Assembly (NCBI RefSeq): GCF_003399445.1
Contig: NZ_QUQO01000001.1
Coordinates: 2,229,001 to 2,293,000 of the forward strand
DNA length: 64,000 nucleotides
Direction of reading: 5' to 3'
Source: Parvularcula marina
Lineage (GTDB): Bacteria; Pseudomonadota; Alphaproteobacteria; Caulobacterales; Parvularculaceae
In this document: in pieces, positions 45,521 through 54,351 of the stretch
How positions within the stretch are numbered: the stretch's first letter is position 1
Layout of the letters: each line of letters begins with the position of its first letter
Translations under genes and position numbers: made by a program
The notes under the pieces: model-generated
Told to the model about the DNA's origin: nothing
What the model saw: only the letters and a program-made list of their open reading frames with translations
Database searches by the model: none

Positions 45521-46396
45521 ATGAAATCCTGGATCATGCTTGCCCTGCTTGGCACGTCGATGTTGACCGCTTGTGGCGGCAAGGACGACACCAATGAGCC
45601 GGAACAGATCACCGAGCCGCCGGTCGTTGAAGAAGCAGCCGTGACAGGCGTCGCGACAGCGCTTTACGTCTTTGATTGCGGAACGATTGCGATCTCGGAT
45701 CTCGATGTCTTTGCCTCAGACGGCAGTTATGCGGGCCAGACTGATACGTTCACGGATAGCTGTTTTCTGATCCGCCACCCAAAGGGCGATCTTCTGTGGG
45801 ATCTCGGCCTGCCAGCTGCGCTTGTCGGGCAGGAGCCTCAGGTCAACGAGCCTTTCACCGTTTCTCTTGAAACTTCTCTTGCTGATCAGCTGAATGCGAT
45901 CGGCGTTGCGCCAGGCGATATTGATCTTGTCTCAATTTCGCATTCGCATTTTGACCACACCGGCCAGCCAGAGGCGGCAGGCAAGGCGCTGTGGCTCGTT
46001 CATCAGGCGGAATATGATCACATGTTCGATGCCGAGAACCCGAATGACTACTCAGCTTTCGAGAAGTTCGACACAAAGACGTTCACGGAAGATTACGATG
46101 TCTTCGGCGACGGCGCAGTCCGCATCATGTCGCTGCCCGGCCACACGCCGGGGCATACGGCGCTGCTGGTGAAGATGGCGGAGACCGGCCCGGTCCTGCT
46201 CTCAGGCGATCTTTATCACCGCGCGGAAAGCCGTGAAGGGACGAAGGTGCCGCGCTTCAACACCGACGAAGCGATGACGCGGAATTCCATGGACCGGTTC
46301 GAGGCGATTGCAGCGGCGAGCGAAGCGCTGGTCATCATCCAGCATGAGCCGGTTGATGTCGCGAAGCTGCCGAAACCGCCGGAAGCACTGAAATAA
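45521..46396 (+). CDS. Lipoprotein metallo-beta-lactamase-fold hydrolase, N-acyl-homoserine-lactonase family
   Basis: Starts with a lipoprotein signal: lipobox MLTAC with Cys18, then an acidic Pro-rich linker (to about 42). The metallo-beta-lactamase core has HSHFDH (141-146), GHTPGHTALLV and LSGDLYH, in the order seen in AttM/AiiA-type lactonases. Predicted envelope-anchored with the catalytic domain in the periplasm, able to hydrolyse lactones or related esters. AHL activity is only inferred. AAAGGAGAG fixes the ATG at 45521 (291 residues). No luxI/luxR genes are in the window. Confidence 0.8.
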   Translation: MKSWIMLALLGTSMLTACGGKDDTNEPEQITEPPVVEEAAVTGVATALYVFDCGTIAISDLDVFASDGSYAGQTDTFTDSCFLIRHPKGDLLWDLGLPAALVGQEPQVNEPFTVSLETSLADQLNAIGVAPGDIDLVSISHSHFDHTGQPEAAGKALWLVHQAEYDHMFDAENPNDYSAFEKFDTKTFTEDYDVFGDGAVRIMSLPGHTPGHTALLVKMAETGPVLLSGDLYHRAESREGTKVPRFNTDEAMTRNSMDRFEAIAAASEALVIIQHEPVDVAKLPKPPEALK

Positions 46397-46412
46397 TCCC
46401 GTTCAGGACTTA

Positions 46413-46838
46413 TTAGAGCTTCTCGCCGGGAAGTCTGCTTGCCTGCCTGACCCAGCCTGCGAGCAATTCCTCGTCAAAGCCGTCATCTTCATAGATGGCG
46501 TAATATCGGACACCTTCCTGCTTTGAGGCTTTCGGGGGGACAGGATCGAGATCCGTCCCTCGGAAAAAAGTGATCTGGATATATTCCTTATAACAATAAA
46601 GGGCGAGGAACCATGAACCCGGCTCGACGCCATAAAAGGGCGTGTTCCATTTGACGGCCTTTGCCGCGCCGGGCACAGTTTTTTCAACCAGGGCATCGAG
46701 CTTTCGTCCGATAGCGGATTTCCAGCCGGGCATGGCATTGATATAGGCTTGGACAGGGGCATCCCCGTCCCCTTTGGGGATCTGCGGGTTCCCGCTGGAG
46801 AGGAGTTTCGGAGCGTCGCCGGAAGCCTTTCGGGTCAT
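46413..46838 (-). CDS. DUF1801 domain protein
   Basis: 141-residue cytosolic protein with the DUF1801 (YdhG-like) pattern: VQAYINAMPGWK near the start, KWNTPFYGV in the middle and FFRGTDL later. Function of the fold is unclear; related proteins bind small ligands or iron. The ATG at 46838 is chosen because it lies two bases after the preceding gene's stop with GGCAGG upstream. It appears to be the third gene of lysS-mscS-DUF1801. Confidence 0.78.
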   Translation of the reverse strand: MTRKASGDAPKLLSSGNPQIPKGDGDAPVQAYINAMPGWKSAIGRKLDALVEKTVPGAAKAVKWNTPFYGVEPGSWFLALYCYKEYIQITFFRGTDLDPVPPKASKQEGVRYYAIYEDDGFDEELLAGWVRQASRLPGEKL

Positions 46839-46839
46839 G

Positions 46840-48231
46840 TCACAACCCTGCCTTTCCCTCATCGCCAAATTCGGTCGGGGCAGCGTCCGAGAGAAGATCC
46901 GCCTCCCCCGTTTCGGCGCGGTCCTCGGCGACTTTCTCCTCGATGCTGCGGTCAGGCGCGACGTCGACGGGGCCAGTGGCAGTAGCCGGTTCTGGCCGGG
47001 ACGACGCAGTCGTCACGGTGGCCGATCCTTTGGGCAAGACCACACCTTCCGGCATCTGGTCGATGCGCAGTCGGTAGATCGGCTCGGGCAGGGTGAAGCC
47101 TTTTGCCTCCAGCTCATTCTTGACGATACGGATGGAGGCCGATTTCGCCTTTGCGAAGTCCGTATGCGCCTGATCGATCCATGCCGCAAAGCTGAGGACG
47201 ATATTGCTGTCCCCGACCTTTTCGATCCATGCGGTGGGCTCGGGATCCTTCAGGATGAATTCGAGTGTTTCGAGCTGGGCAAGGCCGGTTTCAATGGCTG
47301 CCTGCGGATCATCATTCGCATCGACCCCAAGCTCAAAGGAAAAGCGGCGCTCCGGATTGCGCGTATAATTGACGATGATGGCCTTGAAGACCTGCGCATT
47401 GGGGATGCGCACATGATTGCCGTCCCGCGACATCAGGATGGTCGCGCGGGAGGTCAGGCGCACGACATGGCCTTCCTGCCCGTCAATATCGACGAGATCC
47501 TTCGGCCGGAAGGGCTGGCGAAGGGAGAGCATGACGCTGGCGATGAAGTTCTCGATTGAGTCCCTGACGGCAAAGCCGACCGCGAGGCCGAGAACACCTG
47601 CTGCCCCCAGAACGGCGGAGAGGACAGCCACGGCATCAAGGATGTTCAGGGCAATGACGAGCCCGAGCATGATGAAGACCAGAGGGATGATCATGCCGAA
47701 GAGCCCGGCGACCAGCGTGTTGGGGGCGATCCGCCGCCACAGCCATCGTTGCCGCCCGAGGAACAGGCCGAGGAGCCAGAAGACGATGACGATGGTGATC
47801 GCGACAGCGAGCAGGGGAAGAAGGGCAATCGAGTCGCGGGCAAGCTGCTGCGCGCGCTCCGTTGCCGGGCCAAGCTGGCGGTTGACCGAAAGGTCCGTAC
47901 TGATTGCATTGTCGACGGCGACCACACCGCTGATCCGGCTGGCGACTGCCTCCGCCTCGCTCGCTGCCGTGCGCGAGGTGACCATGCCGGAGAGGCGGAC
48001 AACGCCGCCCGTCACCTCAACCTCGATCCCGTCAAAGGCGGGCAGTGCGGCAAAGATATTTGTCAGCCGCGCTTCGATATTCTCGTCTTCGGCTTCGGTG
48101 GGCTGCGTGGTTTCAATCTGGCCGTCAGTGAAGACGACCTCGCCTTTATCGTTCTCCTCCACCTCCTGCGCCCCGGCCGGGACGAACCCGGTCAGGGCGA
48201 GAAGGAGGATGAGGAGCGGCAGGGTTCTCAC
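46840..48231 (-). CDS. MscS-family mechanosensitive channel with N-terminal BON domain
   Basis: 463-residue inner-membrane channel. A signal peptide (to about PAGAQ) precedes an acidic stretch and a BON domain (about 50-105, VEVTGGVVRLSGMV), which is likely periplasmic. Three to four membrane helices follow, then the MscS beta domain (VGFAVRDSIENFIASV, RPKDLVDIDGQEG, IPNAQVFKAII) and a Pro/Ala/Glu-rich C-terminal tail. The GTG at 48231 overlaps the lysS stop in GTGA. The frame extends further upstream, but that part is antisense-like wording inside lysS. Confidence 0.9.
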   Translation of the reverse strand: MRTLPLLILLLALTGFVPAGAQEVEENDKGEVVFTDGQIETTQPTEAEDENIEARLTNIFAALPAFDGIEVEVTGGVVRLSGMVTSRTAASEAEAVASRISGVVAVDNAISTDLSVNRQLGPATERAQQLARDSIALLPLLAVAITIVIVFWLLGLFLGRQRWLWRRIAPNTLVAGLFGMIIPLVFIMLGLVIALNILDAVAVLSAVLGAAGVLGLAVGFAVRDSIENFIASVMLSLRQPFRPKDLVDIDGQEGHVVRLTSRATILMSRDGNHVRIPNAQVFKAIIVNYTRNPERRFSFELGVDANDDPQAAIETGLAQLETLEFILKDPEPTAWIEKVGDSNIVLSFAAWIDQAHTDFAKAKSASIRIVKNELEAKGFTLPEPIYRLRIDQMPEGVVLPKGSATVTTASSRPEPATATGPVDVAPDRSIEEKVAEDRAETGEADLLSDAAPTEFGDEGKAGL

Positions 48232-49802
48232 CGGGCCAGCGCCTCGCGGATGAGGGCCGCGACTTTGTCCGGACCCATCACTTTGGTGAAGGCGCCCATG
48301 CGAGGGCCTTCGGACTGGCCGAAGACGACCTCGTAAAGCCCGACGAACCATTGGCGGATATTCTCATATTCCGCCGCCTTGCCGGCATCGAAGACGGCTG
48401 TCTGGTATACATCTTCCTCTTCGCCAGGCACAAGGACGTCGAGCCGGCCAGCGAGATCTTCGAGCGCACCGCGCTCCTGATCCGTTGGCTGACGATAGTT
48501 CTTCTTCGGCTTCACGAAGTCTTCGAAATAGTTGATCGCATAGGCAAAGAGCGGCTCGACCGCTGCCATCTCCGCATCCGACGCCTGCGGGCGGTATTTG
48601 CGGATGAAGCCGCGCAGCACGTCTGGATCGGACGTGCCCGAGGCATCAACCAGCGTCAGGAGCAGCCCGAACGGCACGGGCGGGGTGACGTCCGGCACAT
48701 CGCCGCCATGGACATGCCAAGCGGGGTTGTCGATGGCTTTTGCGCCTTCCTGCTCGGGGTACTTGGTGACATGCGTCCAGTACTCATCGACCGTCTTCGG
48801 AATAATATCGAAATAGAGCTTTTTCGCCTTTTTCGGATTGATGAAATTGTAAAGGGCGAGGCTCTCGGGCGCTGCATAACGCAGCCATTCGTCGATGGTC
48901 AGGCCATTGCCTTTGGTTTTCGAGATTTTCTGTCCGTGCTCGTCAAGGAAGAGCTGGTAGTTAAAGCCAGCCGGCGGCGTGCCGCCGAGCGCGGCGACAA
49001 TCCGGTTGGACAGCCGCACGCTTTCGGTCAGATCTTCGCCCGACATCTCGTAATCGACGCCGAGCGCATACCAGCGCCCTGCCCAGTCAGCTTTCCATTG
49101 GAGCTTGACCGCGCCGCCCGTGACCGAGCTTTCGACGCGGCTGCCGTCCTCATCCTCATAGACGACCATGCCGGAGGCGGCATCGCGCTCGAGCAGAGGC
49201 ACGTAGAGGACGCGGCCGGATTTCGGACTGATCGGAAGGATCGGCGAATAGGTCGCGCGGCGTTCCTCCCCCAGGGTCGGCAGGATGATGTCCATGATGT
49301 CTTCATAGACTTCGAGGACGCGGGTGAGCGTCGTATCAAACATGCCCGCTTCATAGGCGGCGGTTGCCGACTGGAACTCATAGTCAAAGCCGAAATGGTC
49401 GAGGAAGGCCTGCAGCCGTGCGTTATTGTGGGCCGCAAAGCTCTCATGCGTCCCGAAGGGGTCGGGCACACGGCTCAGCGGTTTTTGCAGATGCGGCTCA
49501 AGCTGGTCCGGGTTGGGGACGGTGGGCGGCACTTTGCGCATCCCGTCCATATCATCTGAAAAGCAGATGAGGCGCGTTTCACGGCCCGTCAGGGCCTCGA
49601 ACGCCCGGCGTACCATGGTCGTGCGGGCAACTTCCCCGAAGGTGCCGATATGCGGCAGGCCGGACGGCCCATAGCCTGTCTGGAAGACGACCGGCCCGTC
49701 CTTTTCCGCCTTTTCGAGCCGCTTGATCAGGTTTTGGGCTTCCTGGAATGGCCAGGACCTGGCGTCGGCGTACTCGTTTGCGGTGAACTCTCTTAGGCTC
49801 AA
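48228..49802 (-). CDS. lysS: Lysyl-tRNA synthetase, class I
   Basis: Class I LysRS (LysK type) of 524 residues, found in archaea, spirochaetes and many alphaproteobacteria in place of class II LysS. The HIGH motif is PHIGTFGE (His51-Gly-Thr54 region), and the KMSKS equivalent is KISKTKGNG (about 299-307). SDDMDGMRKVP is another family phrase. The start is TTG at 49802 with GAGGA about ten bases before; no suitable ATG exists nearby. It is translationally coupled to a BON-MscS channel, an unusual pairing. Confidence 0.96.
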   Translation of the reverse strand: MSLREFTANEYADARSWPFQEAQNLIKRLEKAEKDGPVVFQTGYGPSGLPHIGTFGEVARTTMVRRAFEALTGRETRLICFSDDMDGMRKVPPTVPNPDQLEPHLQKPLSRVPDPFGTHESFAAHNNARLQAFLDHFGFDYEFQSATAAYEAGMFDTTLTRVLEVYEDIMDIILPTLGEERRATYSPILPISPKSGRVLYVPLLERDAASGMVVYEDEDGSRVESSVTGGAVKLQWKADWAGRWYALGVDYEMSGEDLTESVRLSNRIVAALGGTPPAGFNYQLFLDEHGQKISKTKGNGLTIDEWLRYAAPESLALYNFINPKKAKKLYFDIIPKTVDEYWTHVTKYPEQEGAKAIDNPAWHVHGGDVPDVTPPVPFGLLLTLVDASGTSDPDVLRGFIRKYRPQASDAEMAAVEPLFAYAINYFEDFVKPKKNYRQPTDQERGALEDLAGRLDVLVPGEEEDVYQTAVFDAGKAAEYENIRQWFVGLYEVVFGQSEGPRMGAFTKVMGPDKVAALIREALAR

Positions 49803-49892
49803 GGGTCTTATCCTCTTTCAGGGTGTAAGGGGGGTTTGCGAAGTTGCGCGGCATTCCCTAGCAAGCCGCCCGTATAGTCATAAAGGCGCAAG

Positions 49893-50327
49893 ATGGCCCA
49901 TACCGTTGTTCAGCTAACACCCGCCGAAGCCGTCATCTATCTCATGGTCATGACTTCGGCCTCGGATGGACGCATTTCCGAAACCGAACTCCGGGCGATT
50001 GGCCGGGTTGTCCGGTCCTATCCCATGTTCACCGATGCCGATGAAGACGGGCTGGTGCAGACATCCGAAGCGGCTGGCCAGCTCATGTCATCTGACGGGG
50101 GCCTGCACAAGGTGATCGATTCAGCCGCGGCGGCCCTGCCGTCCCATCTGAACGAGACTGCCTACGCCGCCGTCGTCGATGTCGTCACCGCGGATGAAAA
50201 TCTCGACATGACGGAGATCCGCGTGCTCGAGCTGATCCGCGATGCGCTGAAGGTAAGTGATGACGGCGCTGCCGCTATCGAGCATGCCGCACGCGCCCGT
50301 CACATGACTCTCGAGGAGATCGAATGA
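49893..50327 (+). CDS. TerB-family tellurite-resistance-like protein
   Basis: 144-residue acidic helical protein with the TerB/DjlA N-terminal pattern: two repeated helical units with acidic residues ([19 protein letters not shown] and [19 protein letters not shown]), likely a metal-binding fold. It ends ...TLEEIE. TerB proteins link to membrane stress and tellurite resistance, but no other ter gene is present. First gene of a four-gene overlapped operon with a RimB-RimK fusion, DUF952 and pyrD. The stop overlaps the next start (ATGA). Confidence 0.85.
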   Translation: MAHTVVQLTPAEAVIYLMVMTSASDGRISETELRAIGRVVRSYPMFTDADEDGLVQTSEAAGQLMSSDGGLHKVIDSAAAALPSHLNETAYAAVVDVVTADENLDMTEIRVLELIRDALKVSDDGAAAIEHAARARHMTLEEIE

Positions 50328-51733
50328 CTGATGACAGCCTAAAACTGGGCTGGGTTGAGTGGTGTTCCCTGCCGGTACTGGGGTTACCGGCCCTCAAGGT
50401 GAAGGTCGATACCGGGGCGAAAACCTCGGCCCTGCATGCTTTCACCGTCGAGCCATTTGGCCCCGCGAGTAAGCCGAAAGTCCGCTTCGGGATTCATCCT
50501 ATCCCGGAGAAACCTGAAATCGAAGTCTATTGCTCTGCCGATGTGGTCGACCGCCGTGAAGTGACAAGCTCCAATGGCGAGACCGAGATGCGCTATGTCA
50601 TCGAGACGCTGATCCAGATGGGCGATCATGAATGGCCGATCCAGATCACGCTCTCTGACCGTGAGGGGATGAGCTATCACATGCTGCTCGGGCGTCAGGC
50701 GCTCTCGGCATATCCAGGTGATGGCGAGCCGCAAGTCTTGCCCTCGATGAGCTATCAGCAGCCGAGCCTCGATTACGACGTCTACGACAAGATCACGAAG
50801 AAGCCGCCGACCAAGCGCTCCTTACGCATTGGTGTGCTGACTCGCGAGCCGAAATCCTATTCGACGAAACGGCTGGTCGAGGCGGCAGAAGCGCGCGAGC
50901 ATGTCGTCGAGCTGATCGACACGCGGCGCTGCTATATGCTGATCAATGCGGGCAAGCCGGAGGTCCATTATGATGGCCGCGCTCTGCCGATCTATGATGC
51001 GATCATCCCGCGTATCGGCGCCTCGATTACCAATTACGGCACGGCCGTCACGCGCCAGTTCGAGGCCATGGGCTGTTACTGCGTTAATGGCAGCCACGCC
51101 ATCGCGGTCAGCCGGGATAAGCTCTATGCGCATCAATTGCTGGCGCGCGAAGGGATCGGCATGCCGACCACGGCCTTTGCGTCGAGCCCGCAGGACAATA
51201 AGAGCCTGATCGATCTGATGGGCTCACCGCCGATCATCGTGAAGCTGCTTGAATCAAGCCAAGGCAAGGGCGTGGTCCTCGCTGATACGAAGAAGGCGGC
51301 TGAGTCAGTTGTCGGGGCCTTCCGTGGGCTGAAGGCGGATTTCCTCGTTCAGCAATTCGTCAAGGAAGCGGGCGGCGAAGACATTCGCTGCCTCGTCATT
51401 GGCGGCAAGGTTGTCGCGGCGATCAAGCGGACTGCCGCCCCCGGCGACTTCCGCTCGAACCTGCATCAGGGCGGCTCGGCGTCGGTCGTCAGGATCACGA
51501 AAGAAGAGCGTGAAACCGCGCTCGCTGCCGCCAAGGTGCTGAATCTCGGCATGGCGGGTGTGGACCTGTTGCGGTCGAATGACGGCCCCAAAGTGCTGGA
51601 AGTCAATTCGAGCCCCGGCCTTGAGGGCGTTGAGACCGCATCCGGCAAGGACATTGCGGGGCTCGTCATTGAAGCGATCGAGAAGCGCGTCTCGAGCTAT
51701 GTCCGCCGCCGCCGGCGGGCAAGAGCCGCATGA
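50324..51733 (+). CDS. rimK: RimB-RimK fusion: retropepsin-like domain plus ribosomal S6 glutamate ligase
   Basis: 469 residues in two parts. Residues 1-150 are a RimB/DUF785 'ATP-dependent zinc protease' domain with the aspartic-protease-like [12 protein letters not shown] (Asp29). Residues about 166-460 closely follow E. coli RimK in motif order: [56 protein letters not shown], and the ATP-grasp metal site [13 protein letters not shown]. RimK adds glutamates to the C-terminus of ribosomal protein S6. In Pseudomonas, RimB and RimK are separate genes; here they are one polypeptide. It ends in an Arg-rich tail. Confidence 0.92.
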   Translation: MTDDSLKLGWVEWCSLPVLGLPALKVKVDTGAKTSALHAFTVEPFGPASKPKVRFGIHPIPEKPEIEVYCSADVVDRREVTSSNGETEMRYVIETLIQMGDHEWPIQITLSDREGMSYHMLLGRQALSAYPGDGEPQVLPSMSYQQPSLDYDVYDKITKKPPTKRSLRIGVLTREPKSYSTKRLVEAAEAREHVVELIDTRRCYMLINAGKPEVHYDGRALPIYDAIIPRIGASITNYGTAVTRQFEAMGCYCVNGSHAIAVSRDKLYAHQLLAREGIGMPTTAFASSPQDNKSLIDLMGSPPIIVKLLESSQGKGVVLADTKKAAESVVGAFRGLKADFLVQQFVKEAGGEDIRCLVIGGKVVAAIKRTAAPGDFRSNLHQGGSASVVRITKEERETALAAAKVLNLGMAGVDLLRSNDGPKVLEVNSSPGLEGVETASGKDIAGLVIEAIEKRVSSYVRRRRRARAA

Positions 51734-52095
51734 GCCCGTTCCGGGAGGGATATCTCTACCGGCTGTGCTGTCCGGCACAGTGGGACGGGTTACGCAAATG
51801 CGAACATGTTCCGTATAGCCCGGATGATGCGCATGACGGCTTCTTTCACATGTCGACCCCGGTGCAGGTGCTGGAGACGGCGGCAAAGCATTATGCCATG
51901 CATCCAAAGCTTGTCGCCATCGGATGCCCCGACAGCGCCCCCGGTGAGCTTCTCAAATGGGAGCCTTCACGCGGCGGGGCGCTCTTTCCGCATGTTTACG
52001 GCGATGTCCTGACCGAATGGTTTGACCACCTCGTCCCCCTGATCAAACAGGCTGATGGCTACGTGCCGGTTCCGGGAGCAGAAGAAAATATATGA
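51730..52095 (+). CDS. DUF952 family protein
   Basis: 121-residue protein with the DUF952 pattern: [14 protein letters not shown], a Ser-Pro-D loop, [16 protein letters not shown], and [12 protein letters not shown]. The fold resembles ADP-ribosyltransferase-like or RNA-phosphotransferase-like proteins, but its activity is unknown. Overlaps the rimBK stop by four bases and the pyrD start by four bases, so it is co-translated between them. In many alphaproteobacteria a DUF952 gene precedes pyrD, which supports the call. Confidence 0.85.
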   Translation: MSPFREGYLYRLCCPAQWDGLRKCEHVPYSPDDAHDGFFHMSTPVQVLETAAKHYAMHPKLVAIGCPDSAPGELLKWEPSRGGALFPHVYGDVLTEWFDHLVPLIKQADGYVPVPGAEENI

Positions 52096-53126
52096 GCATC
52101 TGGCGGCTCGGCACGCGTGCCTTTCATGCCTTTGATCCCGAAACGGCTCACAATCTGACGATCCGCGCCTTGAAGGCGGGGGTTGGCCCCCAGCGCAAGG
52201 GGGATCTGTTCCCGGCGCTTGAGACCAAGGTTGCGGGCCTCACCTTCCCCAATCCGCTGGGGCTGGCGGCCGGTTTCGACAAAAATGCCGCGGTGCCGGA
52301 TGCCTGCCTGAATATGGGGTTCGGCTTTGTCGAGGTCGGCGCCGTCACGCCGCGGCCGCAGGCCGGCAATGACAAACCGCGGGTCTTCCGTCTCTCTCGC
52401 GATCAGGCGGTGATCAACCGCTATGGTTTTAACAATGACGGGCTCGAAGCCATTGCCGCGCGGCTGTCTGCCCGTTCGGGCCGGGGGATTGTCGGGATTA
52501 ATCTGGGGGCGAACAAGGATTCGACCGACCGTGTCGGCGATTATGTGACCTGCGCCGCGCGGCTCGCGCCGCTTGTCTCTTTCTGTACAGTGAATGTTTC
52601 CTCCCCCAATACGCCGGGCCTGCGCGCGCTTCAGGAAAAAGATGTCCTGATGTCGCTTCTCAAGAATGTCCGTATGGCGATGACGGGGAATGCCAAGCTC
52701 TTCCTCAAGATTGCGCCGGATCTCGGCGATGAGGATCGTGCCGACCTTGTCGAACTGGCCAAGGCCGCGCCGATTGATGCGCTGGTGATCTCCAACACGA
52801 CCATTGGCGAACGGGACCGGCTGGCTCATGATCCCGACCAAAAAGGCGGGCTCTCTGGCCGTCCGCTTTTCCCGCTCTCAACCGCGCGGCTGAAGGAATT
52901 CGCAGGCGCCCTTAGCGGAGCCGTCCCGCTGATCGGAGTGGGCGGGATTTCCGGTGCGCAGGACGCTTATGAGAAAATCCTCGGCGGCGCCTCGCTCGTC
53001 CAGCTCTATACCGCGCTCGTCTATAAGGGCCCGGATCTCGTCATCGATATCCTAGAGGGCCTGTCTGAACGTTTGTCAGCGGACGGTTTTCAGGACGTCG
53101 CGGATGCGGTTGGCAAGGGGCTCTAA
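52092..53126 (+). CDS. pyrD: Dihydroorotate dehydrogenase (quinone), class 2
   Basis: Membrane-associated FMN enzyme oxidising dihydroorotate to orotate with quinone. Features: the N-terminal helical membrane-contact segment, NPLGLAAGFDKNA, TPRPQAGNDKPR, the catalytic Ser in FCTVNVSSPNTPGL, KIAPDL, ISNTTI, and IGVGGISGAQDAYEKI. Length 344. A decayed copy of its last 120 or so bases lies at 54352-54476, 1.2 kb downstream beyond the serine hydrolase gene. Confidence 0.97.
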   Translation: MSIWRLGTRAFHAFDPETAHNLTIRALKAGVGPQRKGDLFPALETKVAGLTFPNPLGLAAGFDKNAAVPDACLNMGFGFVEVGAVTPRPQAGNDKPRVFRLSRDQAVINRYGFNNDGLEAIAARLSARSGRGIVGINLGANKDSTDRVGDYVTCAARLAPLVSFCTVNVSSPNTPGLRALQEKDVLMSLLKNVRMAMTGNAKLFLKIAPDLGDEDRADLVELAKAAPIDALVISNTTIGERDRLAHDPDQKGGLSGRPLFPLSTARLKEFAGALSGAVPLIGVGGISGAQDAYEKILGGASLVQLYTALVYKGPDLVIDILEGLSERLSADGFQDVADAVGKGL

Positions 53127-53151
53127 GGCCTGCCTGCTGACTGTTAGATGG

Positions 53152-53168
53152 TTATCGACTTTCGATAA
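53152..53168. promoter_or_regulatory. Perfect palindrome TTATCGA-CTT-TCGATAA upstream of serine hydrolase gene
   Basis: Perfect 7-bp inverted repeat with a 3-nt centre, 25 bases after the pyrD stop. Likely operator or recombination-related site; regulator not identifiable. A second palindrome begins three bases later. Confidence 0.5.
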
Positions 53169-53170
53169 GA

Positions 53171-53185
53171 TCATGCTAAGCATGA
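53171..53185. promoter_or_regulatory. Perfect palindrome TCATGCT-A-AGCATGA upstream of serine hydrolase gene
   Basis: Perfect 7-bp inverted repeat with a one-base centre, next to the previous palindrome and 25 bases before the hydrolase ATG. It overlaps the expected promoter or leader of that gene. Confidence 0.5.
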
Positions 53186-53209
53186 CCCCCTGAGGGAAAG
53201 GGACTCGTC

Positions 53210-54307
53210 ATGCTTCATCTTCTGATCGCCTCACTCGCTGTGTTCATGGCCAGCCCGCCGGAAGTGGCCGAGATCAGCCCTCCCAAAGAGATCATTGCCG
53301 AACGGATCAGCGGCCTGCTGGAAGAGCGCCCTGACCTGAAGGGCGTCTCCGTCACCGTCCGGCAGGAGGACCGGACAATGGCGATCAGCAAGGGGCAGGC
53401 CGCGCCTGACGGCACGCAGCTGACGGCCGAAACGCCCATTCGGATTGCAAGCGTTGCCAAGACCTTCACGGCGGCAACGGTGCTGCGGCTTTACGAACAG
53501 GGTATGGTTGATCTCGACACGCCGATCCGTGAGCTGATCGATGATCGTTATGACACCCTCCTGAGTGGAGACGGATATGACACTTCCATCATCACGGTGA
53601 GGCATTTGCTGATGCATGTCTCCGGCATGCCGGATGCTGCGGATCGCGCATATATCGATCTGGTTCTCGCTGATACATCGCAGCAATGGACACGAGATGA
53701 ACAGCTGCAACTGCTTGTCGACAATCACGATCCGATTGGTCCGCCGAATACTGAGTTTCGCTATTCGGATACCGGATATGTCCTTCTCGGCCATATTATC
53801 GAGCGCCTGACCGGTGATGCGTTGGGAATTGCAGTTCGGCGTGAGCTTAAATTCGATGAGATTGGCCTGACCTCAACATGGTGGGAGCAGACAGAGATGC
53901 CCCCTGCAACGGCCCTTCCTCGGGGGCACCAATATCTGGGTGAGCAGGATACGCATGACTGGAACGGCTCGATGGATCTTTATGGCGGCGGCGGGCTCAT
54001 CTCGACGACCACGGATCTTTCCCGATTCATGCAGGTGTTATTCAACGGCGAGATTTATGATGACCCAGAGACGCTCGAACTCATGACGACGGCGCCCGGT
54101 CATCCGTTTCCGGATAACTATCGGATCGGTCTTTTCCCGCGCGACATCAATGGCGTGCAGGCCTATTCCCATGGCGGGTTCTGGGGGGTTGAGATCATGG
54201 CCTCGCCGGCGATAGATTTTTATGCAGCAGGTGTGTCGATGGAGCAGTCCGGTTATCGCGCCATGGTCGCAATCCTTCGGGATGCTCTGGGCGCGATGGC
54301 GGAATAA
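53210..54307 (+). CDS. Serine hydrolase of the class C beta-lactamase/penicillin-binding family
   Basis: 365-residue secreted or periplasmic protein with a short signal-like N-terminus (to about residue 14). SVAK (Ser81, Lys84) is the catalytic tetrad. The second motif reads YSD (Tyr185) instead of the usual Tyr-x-Asn, and SHGGFWG near the end may serve as the third motif. This pattern suits esterase or peptidase members of the Beta-lactamase Pfam family better than true AmpC. GAGGGAAAGGG precedes the ATG. It is bracketed by intact pyrD and a decayed pyrD end, implying later acquisition or duplication. Confidence 0.85.
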   Translation: MLHLLIASLAVFMASPPEVAEISPPKEIIAERISGLLEERPDLKGVSVTVRQEDRTMAISKGQAAPDGTQLTAETPIRIASVAKTFTAATVLRLYEQGMVDLDTPIRELIDDRYDTLLSGDGYDTSIITVRHLLMHVSGMPDAADRAYIDLVLADTSQQWTRDEQLQLLVDNHDPIGPPNTEFRYSDTGYVLLGHIIERLTGDALGIAVRRELKFDEIGLTSTWWEQTEMPPATALPRGHQYLGEQDTHDWNGSMDLYGGGGLISTTTDLSRFMQVLFNGEIYDDPETLELMTTAPGHPFPDNYRIGLFPRDINGVQAYSHGGFWGVEIMASPAIDFYAAGVSMEQSGYRAMVAILRDALGAMAE

Positions 54308-54351
54308 TTGAGTCTTATCGTTGGTGCTGCTCAGGCGACACGCTTGCCCGA

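Noticed and set aside
48351-49559. A 402-residue open frame on the plus strand inside lysS
   Set aside because: It is the antisense shadow of a well-supported synthetase gene; composition is Arg/Ile-rich, with no domain and no ribosome site.
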